A stretch of DNA of 64,000 bases from VRUE01 sp033856195 (GTDB taxonomy: Bacteria; Actinomycetota; Thermoleophilia; Solirubrobacterales; 70-9), in assembly GCA_033856195.1 (NCBI GenBank), contig JAWVFL010000018.1, positions 82,855 to 146,854 of the forward strand, written 5' to 3'. The position numbers were made by a program, and so were the translations under genes. The notes beneath the pieces are model-generated. The model ran no database searches. It was not told the DNA's origin and saw nothing but the letters and a program-made list of their open reading frames with translations. Positions 25,589 to 33,797 of the stretch are shown here, in pieces. How positions within the stretch are numbered: the first letter of the stretch is position 1; the number at the start of each line of letters is the position of its first letter.

Positions 25589-25843
25589 ATGCGGAAGCCA
25601 GGCTTTGCGACGTTCCGGCCCGAGGCTCGGCCGATGGCCGCGACGAGCATGCACGCTCGGGGCGCCGCGGCGATCGGGGCGCTTGCGGTCGGGGCCGCGG
25701 CGATCGGCGGCTTCGCGATCGGGCGGCTCAGCGTCGGGCGCCTTTCGGTCGGCAAGGCCGCCGTCGGCAAGCTCAAGATCGACGAGCTCGAGATCGGCCG
25801 ACTCGACATCCACGAGCGTGCGGGAGCCGGCGATGGTGCGTAG
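25589..25843 (+). CDS. Small pentapeptide-like beta-helix protein
   Basis: 84 aa. After ~25 residues the chain is a run of about ten five-residue units, (A/S)(I/V)G-x-(L/A/F), for example AIGAL, AVGAA, AIGGF, AIGRL, SVGRL, SVGKA, then KIDEL, EIGRL. The period and inward hydrophobics suggest a right-handed quadrilateral beta-helix like pentapeptide-repeat proteins, although the Asp/Asn-Leu consensus is absent. The ATG at 25589 fits TACGGT 7 nt upstream. Function unknown. Confidence 0.6.
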   Translation: MRKPGFATFRPEARPMAATSMHARGAAAIGALAVGAAAIGGFAIGRLSVGRLSVGKAAVGKLKIDELEIGRLDIHERAGAGDGA

Positions 25844-25879
25844 CCGACATTGACCACACCAGAGGGGGGTCAATGTCGG
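25844..25879 (+). promoter_or_regulatory. 12-bp perfect inverted repeat enclosing the ribosome-binding site
   Basis: Arms 25844-25855 and 25868-25879 are perfect complements with a 12-nt loop. The structure starts right after the stop of the repeat-protein gene and ends right before the ATG at 25880. The G-rich ribosome-binding region (AGAGGGGGG) lies in the loop and 3' arm, so folding would hide it. It could be a protein-binding or thermo-sensitive hairpin, an operator, or a terminator. Confidence 0.5.
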
Positions 25880-26872
25880 ATGCGGTGGCTCGCCGGCGCG
25901 ATGGCGTTGCTGGTGCTGGCCGTCGTGGCGGCGGTTGGCGTCACCTCCGCTGGTGCAGTCGGCCCGTACCCCGACCTCGGCAGTTGCTCCATCTTCCCGC
26001 CTCCACCGCCCGGCACTCCTGCCAGCTCTCCGTCCCTCCCCACCGAGGTGGCCTGGAACCAGGACGTCTTCAAGGCGCCCGTCGCGCGCAACTCGGCCGC
26101 GACCATCGCCTACATCAACTCCCACGGCGGCGACCACCTCCACCCCGATTTCGGCTCGCCGCGCGCCTACGGCATCCCCTATGCCGTCGTCGACGCCGGC
26201 CAGCGCAAGCTGCCGGTCCACTACACCGCTTACGGAGACGAGAGCGACCCGGGGCCATTCCCGATCCCGAAGAACGCACCCGTCGAGGGCGGCAACGGCA
26301 GCGACGGTGACCGGCACGTACTGGTCGTCGACCGCGCCAGCTGCACGCTCTACGAGCTCTACCGAGCCTTCCCCAAAGACGATGGAGGCGCGCACTGGAA
26401 CGCCGACTCGGGCACCCGCTGGGACCTCCACTCCAGCGCACGCCGCCCCGACTCTTGGACCTCGGCCGACGCCGCCGGCCTGCCGATCTTTCCCGGCCTC
26501 GTCCGCTACGACGAGGTCGCGGCCGGCCGCCTCGACCACGCGATCCGCGTCACCTTCGACAGTACCCGCAACGCCTGGGTCCACCCTGCTTCGCACTGCG
26601 CCGGTGACACTTCAGACGGGAACGCGCCGGCAATGGGAACGCGCCTGCGGCTCAAGGCCGGCTACGGCCTCGGCGGCTTCAGCGGCGGCGCCAAGGTGAT
26701 CGCAGAAGCGTTCAAGCGCTACGGGATGATCGTCGCGGACAATGGCTCCAACTGGTTCTTCAGCGGCAGCAGCGACCGTCGCTGGGACGACGAGAACCTC
26801 AACCAGCTGAAGCGGATTCCAGGCGACGCCTTCCAGGTCGTGAAGAGCGCCGCGCGCCCTCACGTCTGCTGA
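25880..26872 (+). CDS. Secreted protein of unknown function
   Basis: About 330 aa from ATG 25880 (MRWLAGAMALL). A signal peptide ends near residue 27, followed by a Pro-rich stretch and a globular domain with conserved-looking segments VAWNQDVFKAPV, HLHPDFGS and GLVRYDEVAAGRLDHAIR. This layout (DFG-like acid, GRLDHA) recurs in uncharacterised secreted proteins of actinobacteria. Two Cys pairs could form disulfides. Tail-to-tail overlap of 13 nt with the next gene. Confidence 0.65.
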   Translation: MRWLAGAMALLVLAVVAAVGVTSAGAVGPYPDLGSCSIFPPPPPGTPASSPSLPTEVAWNQDVFKAPVARNSAATIAYINSHGGDHLHPDFGSPRAYGIPYAVVDAGQRKLPVHYTAYGDESDPGPFPIPKNAPVEGGNGSDGDRHVLVVDRASCTLYELYRAFPKDDGGAHWNADSGTRWDLHSSARRPDSWTSADAAGLPIFPGLVRYDEVAAGRLDHAIRVTFDSTRNAWVHPASHCAGDTSDGNAPAMGTRLRLKAGYGLGGFSGGAKVIAEAFKRYGMIVADNGSNWFFSGSSDRRWDDENLNQLKRIPGDAFQVVKSAARPHVC

Positions 26873-27462
26873 GGATCGCCGATCCGCACCTGGTGAAACT
26901 CGGCCCGCAGCCGTGAGCGCAGTTTCTCCGCCGCCTCGTCCTCGCCGTCCTCTCCGCCACTGACCAAGACCACCTCCGTCGCCGGGTAGCTCTGCAGCTG
27001 GTCCTCGACAGCCTGCACGATGTCCTCGTCGCCGACGCGAGCCTCAGCCGCAACACCCGCCTTGGCCAGAGCAGCCACGGTCACGACCAGGCGCTGCTGC
27101 GCCCGGTGGCGCGCGCCCTCGACGTCGGACGCCCAACGGTCGAGGAAGCCGATCCGCGCCGGGACCAGGACCCGCACGTCCGCTTCCCCTGCCGGGCTCT
27201 CGATTCCGGCGGCTCGCGTTATCCGCGCCACGTCAGCCGGGTCATCGACATCGCTTGCCACAACGATCAATATGTGTCGCTCGGTACCTCCCACGGCCAT
27301 CCCGATCGGCCCTTCCGGCCGCTGCCGCACGGCGACCGCAAGGATCGCCACCGTCACCAACGCACCGACCGCGACCCCCACGCCCGGACCACTGAGCATG
27401 AAGGCCGCGGCTATTGGCACCACAACCCCGGCAACTATGAAAGGAAGCTTCCAGGGCGCCAT
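26860..27462 (-). CDS. Membrane-anchored Usp-like domain protein
   Basis: 200 aa: two hydrophobic helices (residues ~8-45) followed by an alpha/beta domain that starts RHILIVVASDVDDPADVARI and ends with a VVLVSGGEDGEDEAAEKLRS segment. Same layout as the protein at 61194-61844, but the serine/tryptophan motif of the other copies is replaced by an acidic loop. Role unknown. Overlaps the convergent secreted-protein gene by 13 nt. Confidence 0.6.
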   Translation of the reverse strand: MAPWKLPFIVAGVVVPIAAAFMLSGPGVGVAVGALVTVAILAVAVRQRPEGPIGMAVGGTERHILIVVASDVDDPADVARITRAAGIESPAGEADVRVLVPARIGFLDRWASDVEGARHRAQQRLVVTVAALAKAGVAAEARVGDEDIVQAVEDQLQSYPATEVVLVSGGEDGEDEAAEKLRSRLRAEFHQVRIGDPQQT

Positions 27463-27530
27463 AGCTCAAGCTTGGCACGCGCCGCCCATTCGTCGGCACC
27501 GCGACGGAGAGTCCCCTCCGCCGCTCGGGC

Positions 27531-27668
27531 CTACGCCCGGCGCGTGCCGCTGAGCCTGGGTAGCAAGAGCATCGCTAGCCCAACCAGGATCACGATGATC
27601 CCGAGTATGTAATTGACAAGGATCGCCAGGACGATCCCGATGATTATCAGCAGTATTGATAGCTCCAT
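27531..27668 (-). CDS. 45-residue membrane peptide
   Basis: ATG-started frame that is almost all hydrophobic: MELSILLIIIG, then ILVNYILGIIVILVGLAMLLLP, ending in a basic tail LSGTRRA. Two short helices or one hairpin are likely. The basic end fits positive-inside topology. No family can be named from so short a chain; ordinary codon use supports it being real. Confidence 0.5.
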   Translation of the reverse strand: MELSILLIIIGIVLAILVNYILGIIVILVGLAMLLLPRLSGTRRA

Positions 27669-27735
27669 GCCGCCGGAGATACCCGACGGTTAAGAGCGTC
27701 AAACCAACTTGGCTTCGGGGGGCGGACTGGCCGGC

Positions 27736-28584
27736 CTAACCGCGCGCGCCGCCGCTGTTGCCGTCCGGCGACCAGCCCGGGCCACGAAAGACGTAACCGA
27801 AGCGATCGCGCCAGTTCGTCGCTGCACGCACGTCCCGCGCCAGGTCAATGAACTCGTGGAAGGCGACGCGGGTCGGGTGGAAGCTGCGGATGTTCTTGGT
27901 CAGCCCGTAGCGCGGCCGCTCGGTCTCACCCTGGAAGCTGCCGAAGATGCGGTCCCAGATGATCAGGATGCCGCCGTAGTTGCGGTCGAGGTAGGCCTCG
28001 TTGGCGCCGTGGTGGACACGGTGGTGCGAGGGCGTGTTGAAGACGAGCTCGATCGGCGCCGGCAGCCGCTTGACCCGCTCGGTGTGGATCCAGAACTGGT
28101 AGATGAGCGAGATCGCCAGCTGGGTGAGGATCATCCAGGGCGCGAAGCCGAGCAGCGCCAGGGGCGCCCAGAAGGGCAGCGCCGTCATCGGCGTCCAGGT
28201 CTGGCGCAGCGCGGTCGAGAGGTTGTAGTGCCGGGAGGAGTGGTGGACGACGTGGCTCGCCCAGAAGACCCGCACCTCGTGGTGGATGCGGTGAAACCAG
28301 TAGTAGGCGAGGTCGTCGGCGAAGAAGAGCAGCGCGTAGGTCCACCACTCATCGGCCGGCATCCGCAACGGCGTCAGCTCGTAGAGGCCAGCGTAGGCGA
28401 GGACCACCACCAGCTTCCAGACCGCGTTGATCACGACGTTGCCGCCGCCCATCGCCAGGCTGGTGCGAGTATCGCGCGCCTCATAGCCGACCAGCTCCTC
28501 GTCGCGCGCGTACTTGAATGAGACCAACTCGACAACGAGCAGCAGTACGAACGCCGGAATCGCGTAGTAGAGCACCTCGGCCAC
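27736..28584 (-). CDS. Sterol desaturase / fatty acid hydroxylase-family protein
   Basis: 282 aa membrane di-iron enzyme. All three histidine clusters are present: HRIHH, HVVHHSSRHYN and HHRVHH, with helices between them. The fold inserts OH or a double bond into lipid substrates. An aerobic hopanoid or fatty-acid substrate is likely but not shown. TACATT (minus, 28591-28596) lies 6 nt before the GTG start. Confidence 0.85.
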   Translation of the reverse strand: MAEVLYYAIPAFVLLLVVELVSFKYARDEELVGYEARDTRTSLAMGGGNVVINAVWKLVVVLAYAGLYELTPLRMPADEWWTYALLFFADDLAYYWFHRIHHEVRVFWASHVVHHSSRHYNLSTALRQTWTPMTALPFWAPLALLGFAPWMILTQLAISLIYQFWIHTERVKRLPAPIELVFNTPSHHRVHHGANEAYLDRNYGGILIIWDRIFGSFQGETERPRYGLTKNIRSFHPTRVAFHEFIDLARDVRAATNWRDRFGYVFRGPGWSPDGNSGGARG

Positions 28585-28676
28585 GGGCAGAATGTAGCGA
28601 TCGACTGCTGATGCGTTGGAGCGTGATCCCTCGGGTCAGAACACGGAACCCCCCGACGGGAGGTGGAGAGATCCGC

Positions 28677-28754
28677 ATGGCGATCTCGATCTCCCTCAGC
28701 ACGCCCGAGGGCGAGGAGCGCCACAAGCGTGCCTTCCTCGTCTACCGCCGCTAG
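28677..28754 (+). CDS. Possible 25-residue peptide
   Basis: ATG preceded by GGGAGGTGGAG, encoding MAISISLSTPEGEERHKRAF ending in LVYRR. The ribosome-binding site is good, but the frame is very short and no relatives can be named. Confidence 0.25.
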   Translation: MAISISLSTPEGEERHKRAFLVYRR

Positions 28755-28803
28755 GGCTCGACCGCCGAGGCGCCAGAAACTGACCGAGCGGCAGGTCGAT
28801 CAG

Positions 28804-28876
28804 CGCCCCCGGCTGGATTCGAACCAGCGACCATCGGCTTAGAAGGCCGGTGCTCTGTCCACTGAGCTACGGGGGC
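28804..28876 (-). tRNA. tRNA-Arg (anticodon TCT)
   Basis: 73 nt: acceptor GCCCCCG/CGGGGGC, D arm GCTC...GAGC, anticodon loop CTTCTAA, T arm GCTGG-TTCGAAT-CCAGC, discriminator G. CCA not encoded. No duplicated fragment is seen nearby, so it does not mark an island. Confidence 0.96.
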
Positions 28877-28929
28877 GTGCAGGGCAAGATTAGGCCCTGG
28901 CATGCCAGGTTGGCGTAGGATCGGCGGGC

Positions 28930-29733
28930 ATGCCGAGTGTCGATGCATCGGGGACGGAGCTGCACTACCTGCGCGCCGGCGAGGGCGAGCCGCTGCTGCT
29001 GATCCAGGGGATGAGCGGAACCCATATGGCTTGGGGACGACCGCTCCTCGACGAGCTGGAGCGCAGCTTCGAGACGATCGTTTTCGACAACCGCGGCATT
29101 GGGCTTTCGGGCCGGGCCGAGCTGCCGTTCACGATCGCCGACCTGGCCGCCGACACGGTCGCACTGCTCGATGCGCTGGAGCTGGAGAGCGTCCACGTCG
29201 TCGGCATCTCGATGGGTGGCATGATCGCCCAGGAGATAGCCCTCGCCCATCCCGAGCGGATCCGCACGATGACGCTCGGCGCCAGCTACTGCGGCGGGCC
29301 GGAGGGGACGCTGATGGCGCCGGAGGACCTGCAGATGCTCGCCGCGGCCTACGCCTCCGGCGAGCACGAGCAGGTCTTCAGGGCGATGTGGGAGATCAAC
29401 CTCTCGCCAGACTTCCGCGCCGAGGACTCGCGCTTTGCCGCCTTCTTGGAGATGGGCTCGGCTCTGCCGTCACCACAACCCGTGGTCCTGCAGCAGATGC
29501 GCGCCTGCGGCGCCCACGACACTCATGAGCGACTGGGTCAGATCGACATCCCCACCCTGGTCCTCCACGGTGATATCGACCGCCTGCTCGGCTACGCCAA
29601 CGGACGCGAGATCGCCGCGCTGATTCCAGGCGCCCGTCTCGAGACCCTCGAGGGCGTCGGTCACATGTTCTGGTGGGAGCAACCGCAGCGCTCGGCGGAG
29701 CTGATCCGCGAACACGCCCTCACCCCGGTCTGA
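28930..29733 (+). CDS. Alpha/beta hydrolase
   Basis: 267 aa. Nucleophile elbow GISMGG (Ser ~96), acid in VLHGDIDRLL and catalytic His in GVGHMFWWE; the oxyanion-hole segment is LIQGMSG. Close in layout to pimeloyl-ester and haloperoxidase-like hydrolases; substrate unknown. TAGGAT at 28916-28921 lies 8 nt before the ATG. The SRPBCC gene follows after 8 nt. Confidence 0.85.
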   Translation: MPSVDASGTELHYLRAGEGEPLLLIQGMSGTHMAWGRPLLDELERSFETIVFDNRGIGLSGRAELPFTIADLAADTVALLDALELESVHVVGISMGGMIAQEIALAHPERIRTMTLGASYCGGPEGTLMAPEDLQMLAAAYASGEHEQVFRAMWEINLSPDFRAEDSRFAAFLEMGSALPSPQPVVLQQMRACGAHDTHERLGQIDIPTLVLHGDIDRLLGYANGREIAALIPGARLETLEGVGHMFWWEQPQRSAELIREHALTPV

Positions 29734-29741
29734 GCTGAGCG

Positions 29742-30197
29742 ATGGGCACGATCGACGGCTCCGCCAGCACCGAGATCGAGGCGCCGATCGCGGCGGTCTA
29801 CGCGGTCGCCGCCGACGTCGAGGGCTCGCCTCGCTGGCAGCCGGAGATCAAGCTCGCCGAGTGCCTCGAGCGCGACGGAGACGGCAACCAGGTGCTGGTC
29901 CACATGGAGACCGACGCCAAGGTGCGCCGGCTCGGCTCGGACATCCGCTTCAGCTACGCGGAGCCTGACCGGATCTCATGGGTTCAGGAGGACGGCGACC
30001 TGAAGGCGGTCGAAGGCAGCTGGGAGCTCGAGGATCTCGGCGAGGGGCGAACCCGCGTCACCTACTGGCTGGAGGTCGACCTGGGCAGGAGGTTGGGCCT
30101 GCTGATCCGCGGTCCCCTGGTCGGGGTGCTTCGCGGCCAGCTGGTCGACAGCATGCCCGAGAAGCTGAAGCGCTTCATGGAGAGCGACTCGGGCTAG
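29742..30197 (+). CDS. SRPBCC (START-like) family protein
   Basis: 151 aa helix-grip fold: opens with ASTEIEAPIAAVYAVAADVE and contains GSWELEDLGEGRTRVTYWLE, the usual core strands of polyketide cyclase/CoQ-binding type members. It binds a hydrophobic ligand in a cavity. Probably co-transcribed with the hydrolase. Ends in a 4-nt overlap with the convergent membrane-protein gene. Confidence 0.8.
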   Translation: MGTIDGSASTEIEAPIAAVYAVAADVEGSPRWQPEIKLAECLERDGDGNQVLVHMETDAKVRRLGSDIRFSYAEPDRISWVQEDGDLKAVEGSWELEDLGEGRTRVTYWLEVDLGRRLGLLIRGPLVGVLRGQLVDSMPEKLKRFMESDSG

Positions 30198-32350
30198 CAG
30201 CCGGCCGGGTCGAGCTTGCCCTTGACCCGGAAGACCCAGTCGGGCTCCGGCGTGATTTCGGGCTCTTCGATCACCTGTTTCAGCGCCGGGTCGTTTTTGA
30301 TCCAGGCGTAGATCGGGTACCAGTAGGGCGAGTCGGCGGCGTCCTGGGTGTACTGGCTGAGGATCAGGTAGTCGTAGCCACCGGCGTTGATCTGGCGCCG
30401 GAACTGGGGACAGGTGCTTGGCAACCGGTAGGTCCCATCCGGCCCGGGCACACCGATGTACTGGACGTAGTTGTCGAGGTTGGCGCCGTAGAAGCCGTAC
30501 TGGCCGAAGAAGATCTCACCCGATCCGGCGATCCCGATCCGCTTGTCGTGCTGGCCGTGAGCGAAGGCGAAGGCCTCGCGCGGTCCGCCGTCCTGGAGGA
30601 AGAGCGTCGTACGGGTGTAGTGGTGCTTGTAGTACTGAACCTCCTGGGCACGGCCGAGCACGACGGCAAGCAGCAGCACCGCTCCGGCGGCGGCGAAGAC
30701 CGCGGCGCGGCTCAGCAGCCGCCGCGAGCGCGCCATCCCCAGGCCCGCCGGCGCCCAGACCAGCGCCAGGGTGAGGAAGACGGTGCCGACGATGAAACCC
30801 GGGTACCAGCGCGGCGTGGTCAGCACCGTGATCGCAAAGACCGCGCCGAGGAAGAGCAGCGTCTGCCAGGCGCGCCGGTCAGGGGCGCGCAGCGGCCGCG
30901 CGATCGGCACCAGCACCATCGCCAGCACCAGGCCCGGCACCAGGTAGCGCGTATTGGTGAAGAACCCGGTCGGCGAGCCCTCCTGCCCCGCCGCGGTCAG
31001 CGGCGTGAAGACATAGACGAATGCGGTCGCCAGCGCCGCCACGGCGACGACCCGCAGGATGATGTTGCGCGAGCGCCAGGCGATGTAGACGGCCGCCGCC
31101 ACGGCGACGATCAGGATCAGCGGCCAGAGCGGTCCGAAGGCGTTGTCGAGCTGCGGGAAGAACCACTTGCGGTAGATCGTCGGCTCACCGAGGTAGTGGG
31201 CAACGGCAAAGCGCGGCCGCGGGTCGAGCGGCATCTGGTCGGGACGGGGCAGGTGCAGCGGCCCGAAGCCGATCTGCGGGATCGGGTTGCCGCCGGTCTT
31301 GATCGCCGCCCGCACGTACCAGTAGCCACCGATCAGGAAGGTGGAGAGTCCCAGCACCCAGGCCGTCGTCAGCCGCCGCCCGCGACCGCTGAAGAGCACC
31401 ACGCCGACGGTGATCGCCACCACCGGGATCAGGAAGGTGAGCTTGACCGAGGCGGCGATGCCGGCGGCGATGCCGGCGATCACCAGCGGTCCCTTGTCGA
31501 GCAGCGGCGCTCCCTGCTCAGGGGCGTCCTGCACCGCTCCCTCGGTTGGCGCCCGGCGCTGGTGGGCGTTGATCAGGAAGGCGACGAAGGCAAGCAGGAA
31601 GGCCAATCCCATGATGTCGTTGCGACCCTCGCCGGGCTGCGTCTCGATCATCACCCCCGCGTCGAGCACGATCGCGCCCGCGACCAGCGTCGCCGGGCCG
31701 ACCTTGTAGGGACGGCCGACGCAGAAGGCGGCGAGCAGCGCGATCGCGAGCCAGAAGAGGTTGATCAGCGGCGAGAGCCAGTCGATCTTGAAGAGGACGA
31801 TCGCCGCGCCGTGGACCAGCTCCGAGCTCTGTGGGTAAAACCAGGCGGCGAGCCGCAGCGGGTCGGTGAAGTGCAGGTGGACGATCGAGTGTTCCTGCGC
31901 GAACCGCGCCGCGAAGGGCATGTGGTACCAGGTCGTGTCGCCACCGAACATGCCCTGGTCGAGGCTGAGCTGCGAGGGGAAGGTCCACTCAGCGACCGTG
32001 AAGGAGGCGACCGCGAGGGCGATCAGCAGGGCGATGTTCTGCACCTGCGGCGCGCTGATTTCCCGGTTCTCGGCCGGCGCTTTCGACCAGCCGAGCAGAG
32101 CGGCAAGCAGGCCGACGGCGATGCAGACGATGACGATCCAACCCGTCCGCAGGATGCTCAGCGTGCCGAGCAGCTCCAGCGAGACGACCAGCAGCCCTAC
32201 TGCGATCGTCGCGTCGGCGAGCCGCGCCAGCGCCCCGGAGAATTCCGGCACGATCCAGCGCCGCAGCCAGTAGCCGCCGAGGCCGAGCGCGCTGACGATG
32301 CCGATCACGGCCAGGCAGCCGCCGATGTAGGAGCCGAGGGAGGGGGTCAC
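30194..32350 (-). CDS. Large polytopic membrane protein, GT-C glycosyltransferase-like
   Basis: 718 aa with about 13 membrane helices and a soluble C-terminal ~150 residues. The first large external loop carries GGDTTWYHMPFAARFA, an acidic-Tyr-His arrangement like the catalytic loop of GT-C enzymes that use polyprenyl-phosphate sugars. The C-terminal domain ends with GYDYLILSQY and a YPIYAW segment, resembling other actinobacterial GT-C-like proteins. Donor and acceptor are unknown. Confidence 0.55.
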   Translation of the reverse strand: MTPSLGSYIGGCLAVIGIVSALGLGGYWLRRWIVPEFSGALARLADATIAVGLLVVSLELLGTLSILRTGWIVIVCIAVGLLAALLGWSKAPAENREISAPQVQNIALLIALAVASFTVAEWTFPSQLSLDQGMFGGDTTWYHMPFAARFAQEHSIVHLHFTDPLRLAAWFYPQSSELVHGAAIVLFKIDWLSPLINLFWLAIALLAAFCVGRPYKVGPATLVAGAIVLDAGVMIETQPGEGRNDIMGLAFLLAFVAFLINAHQRRAPTEGAVQDAPEQGAPLLDKGPLVIAGIAAGIAASVKLTFLIPVVAITVGVVLFSGRGRRLTTAWVLGLSTFLIGGYWYVRAAIKTGGNPIPQIGFGPLHLPRPDQMPLDPRPRFAVAHYLGEPTIYRKWFFPQLDNAFGPLWPLILIVAVAAAVYIAWRSRNIILRVVAVAALATAFVYVFTPLTAAGQEGSPTGFFTNTRYLVPGLVLAMVLVPIARPLRAPDRRAWQTLLFLGAVFAITVLTTPRWYPGFIVGTVFLTLALVWAPAGLGMARSRRLLSRAAVFAAAGAVLLLAVVLGRAQEVQYYKHHYTRTTLFLQDGGPREAFAFAHGQHDKRIGIAGSGEIFFGQYGFYGANLDNYVQYIGVPGPDGTYRLPSTCPQFRRQINAGGYDYLILSQYTQDAADSPYWYPIYAWIKNDPALKQVIEEPEITPEPDWVFRVKGKLDPAGC

Positions 32351-32397
32351 CGGCGCGAGATGCTATTCGCCGCGCCGGGCGAGCGGCCCTACCGAGA

Positions 32398-32442
32398 GGT
32401 GCAACGCATTGTGGTCCCCACGGGACCAAAAAGCGTTGCACC
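32398..32442. repeat. 45-bp extragenic palindrome after msrA
   Basis: Outer arms GGTGCAACGC (32398-32407) and GCGTTGCACC (32433-32442), inner arms TGGTCCC (32412-32418) and GGGACCA (32422-32428), loop CAC. It lies 10 nt after the msrA stop and shares its arm sequence with the palindrome at 40945-40991. Likely a terminator-type repetitive element. Confidence 0.6.
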
Positions 32443-32451
32443 CCGGTTTGG

Positions 32452-33102
32452 CTAGGACGCAGCGGCCGGGATGCGGCAGGAGACCCCGGTGCCAGCCAGG
32501 CCGCAGTAGCCGTTCGGCACCTTGTGCAGGTACTGCTGGTGATAGTCCTCGGCGTAATAGAACGGTCCGGCGGGCTCGACCTCGGTCGTCACCGGCTCGT
32601 GGCCGGCAGCACGTAGGTCCTCGTCGTAGGTGCGCCGCGCCATCTCGGCCGTCTCCTTCTGGGCGTCGTTGGCGAAGTAGATCCCAGAGCGGTACTGGGT
32701 GCCGACGTCGTTGCCCTGGCGCATTCCCTGGGTCGGGTCGTGCTCCTCGAAGAAGACCTTGAGCAGGTCGGCGTAGGTGACCTTGGCCGGGTCGAAGGCG
32801 ACCAATACAACCTCCGCGTGCCCGGTCTTGCCGCTGCAAACCTCCTCGTAGGTCGGGTTCGGCGTGGTCCCGCCCATGTAGCCGGCGGCCGTCGTGTAGA
32901 CGCCGTCGATCCCCCAGAAGAGTCGCTCCGCCCCCCAGAAGCAGCCAAGCGCGAAATAGGCGACCTCGATCCCCTCCGGGAAAGGCGGCTGCAGCGGTGC
33001 GCCGAGCACCGCGTGCCGCTCGGGCACGTCGAAGGCCGGCTCACTGCGCCCCGGCAGCGCATCCTCGGCCGTAGGCATCTGCGGCTTCTTGAATCCAAGC
33101 AT
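32452..33102 (-). CDS. msrA: Peptide-methionine (S)-S-oxide reductase MsrA
   Basis: 216 aa. Catalytic GCFWGAERLF near residue 53, family stretch YMGGTTPNPTYEEVCSG, and resolving cysteines near the C-terminus (GYCGL, GVSC). Repairs oxidised methionine using thioredoxin. TACCCT (minus, 33109-33114) lies 6 nt before the ATG. A palindrome follows the stop. Confidence 0.95.
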   Translation of the reverse strand: MLGFKKPQMPTAEDALPGRSEPAFDVPERHAVLGAPLQPPFPEGIEVAYFALGCFWGAERLFWGIDGVYTTAAGYMGGTTPNPTYEEVCSGKTGHAEVVLVAFDPAKVTYADLLKVFFEEHDPTQGMRQGNDVGTQYRSGIYFANDAQKETAEMARRTYDEDLRAAGHEPVTTEVEPAGPFYYAEDYHQQYLHKVPNGYCGLAGTGVSCRIPAAAS

Positions 33103-33133
33103 TCAAACAGGGTAGCTTGGCCGCATCGGCTGC

Positions 33134-33400
33134 TTGGTAATCCTCTTCGCCCTGATCTCGCCACGCCTGGCGCTGTTCGCACTCTGGCTCTTCAGCGACC
33201 TGCTCAGCCGCGCCTTCGACAGCTGGTTCGTGCCCTTGCTCGGCTTCTTCCTGCTGCCCTGGACGACTCTGGCCTACGCGGTGATGTGGAGCTCGTCGAA
33301 CCGGGTCAGCGGCTTCGAGTGGTTCATCGTCATCCTCGCCTTCGTGATCGACCTCGGCTCATACGCGAGGGGCGGCCGCGAGCGACGCGCACGCGCTTAG
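33134..33400 (+). CDS. Conserved small membrane protein
   Basis: 88 aa: ISPRLALFALWLFSD, then WFVPLLGFFLLPWTTLAYA and a third hydrophobic segment VILAFVIDLGS, with a basic tail. This short PRLAL...PLLGF..PWTTL layout is familiar from actinobacterial genomes but has no assigned function. TTG start; TAGCTT at 33113-33118 is a probable -10, overlapping the msrA promoter. Confidence 0.6.
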   Translation: MVILFALISPRLALFALWLFSDLLSRAFDSWFVPLLGFFLLPWTTLAYAVMWSSSNRVSGFEWFIVILAFVIDLGSYARGGRERRARA

Positions 33401-33419
33401 CGGGGCCGAATGTGCGGAA

Positions 33420-33707
33420 TCAGTCCCCGCGCTGCTGCTGCCCGGAATCGAGCGGATACGCAATCCGGACGTGGGACTTGCAGAGGACGACGAAGGGAAG
33501 CCGTTCCACGTCGCCGCCCATCAGCGAGGAGAGTTCCACGTTGACAAGCGGGATGAAGGTGACGTCCGGCCGGTTGAGCGAATCCGAGAAGCGGCTCTGG
33601 TAGCCCTCCGGCGGCAGCGTCACGTCGCCGACGATCCGCTGCCGGTCGGTTTCGAATTGGATCCGTTCGACTCGGCGCTCTTTCTGACTGATTTCGGCTT
33701 GGTTCAC
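33420..33707 (-). CDS. DUF6812-like protein
   Basis: About 95 aa from a GTG at 33707; the frame stays open to 33758. Core: RIQFETDRQRIVGDVTLPPE, then YQSRFSDSLNRPDVTFIPL and a closing LCKSHVRIAYPL strand. The ER/IxGxVTLPxEGY...LSD.LN pattern is that of a small all-beta domain of unknown function. No partner is evident. Nothing is seen at 33759-33797. Confidence 0.55.
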   Translation of the reverse strand: MNQAEISQKERRVERIQFETDRQRIVGDVTLPPEGYQSRFSDSLNRPDVTFIPLVNVELSSLMGGDVERLPFVVLCKSHVRIAYPLDSGQQQRGD

Positions 33708-33797
33708 CTCGCAACTATCGGCACGTTGCCGAGCAAGCCTGAGCCGACACCTGTCCAATTGACATAACTTCGGAACCGGGCAGGGGAGCAGCGTTTT

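Noticed and set aside
29978..32455. 825-codon open frame opposite the GT-C-like membrane gene
   Set aside because: Its product is an Arg/Gly/Gln/Asp low-complexity chain with no hydrophobic pattern; the minus strand encodes a coherent multi-helix protein.
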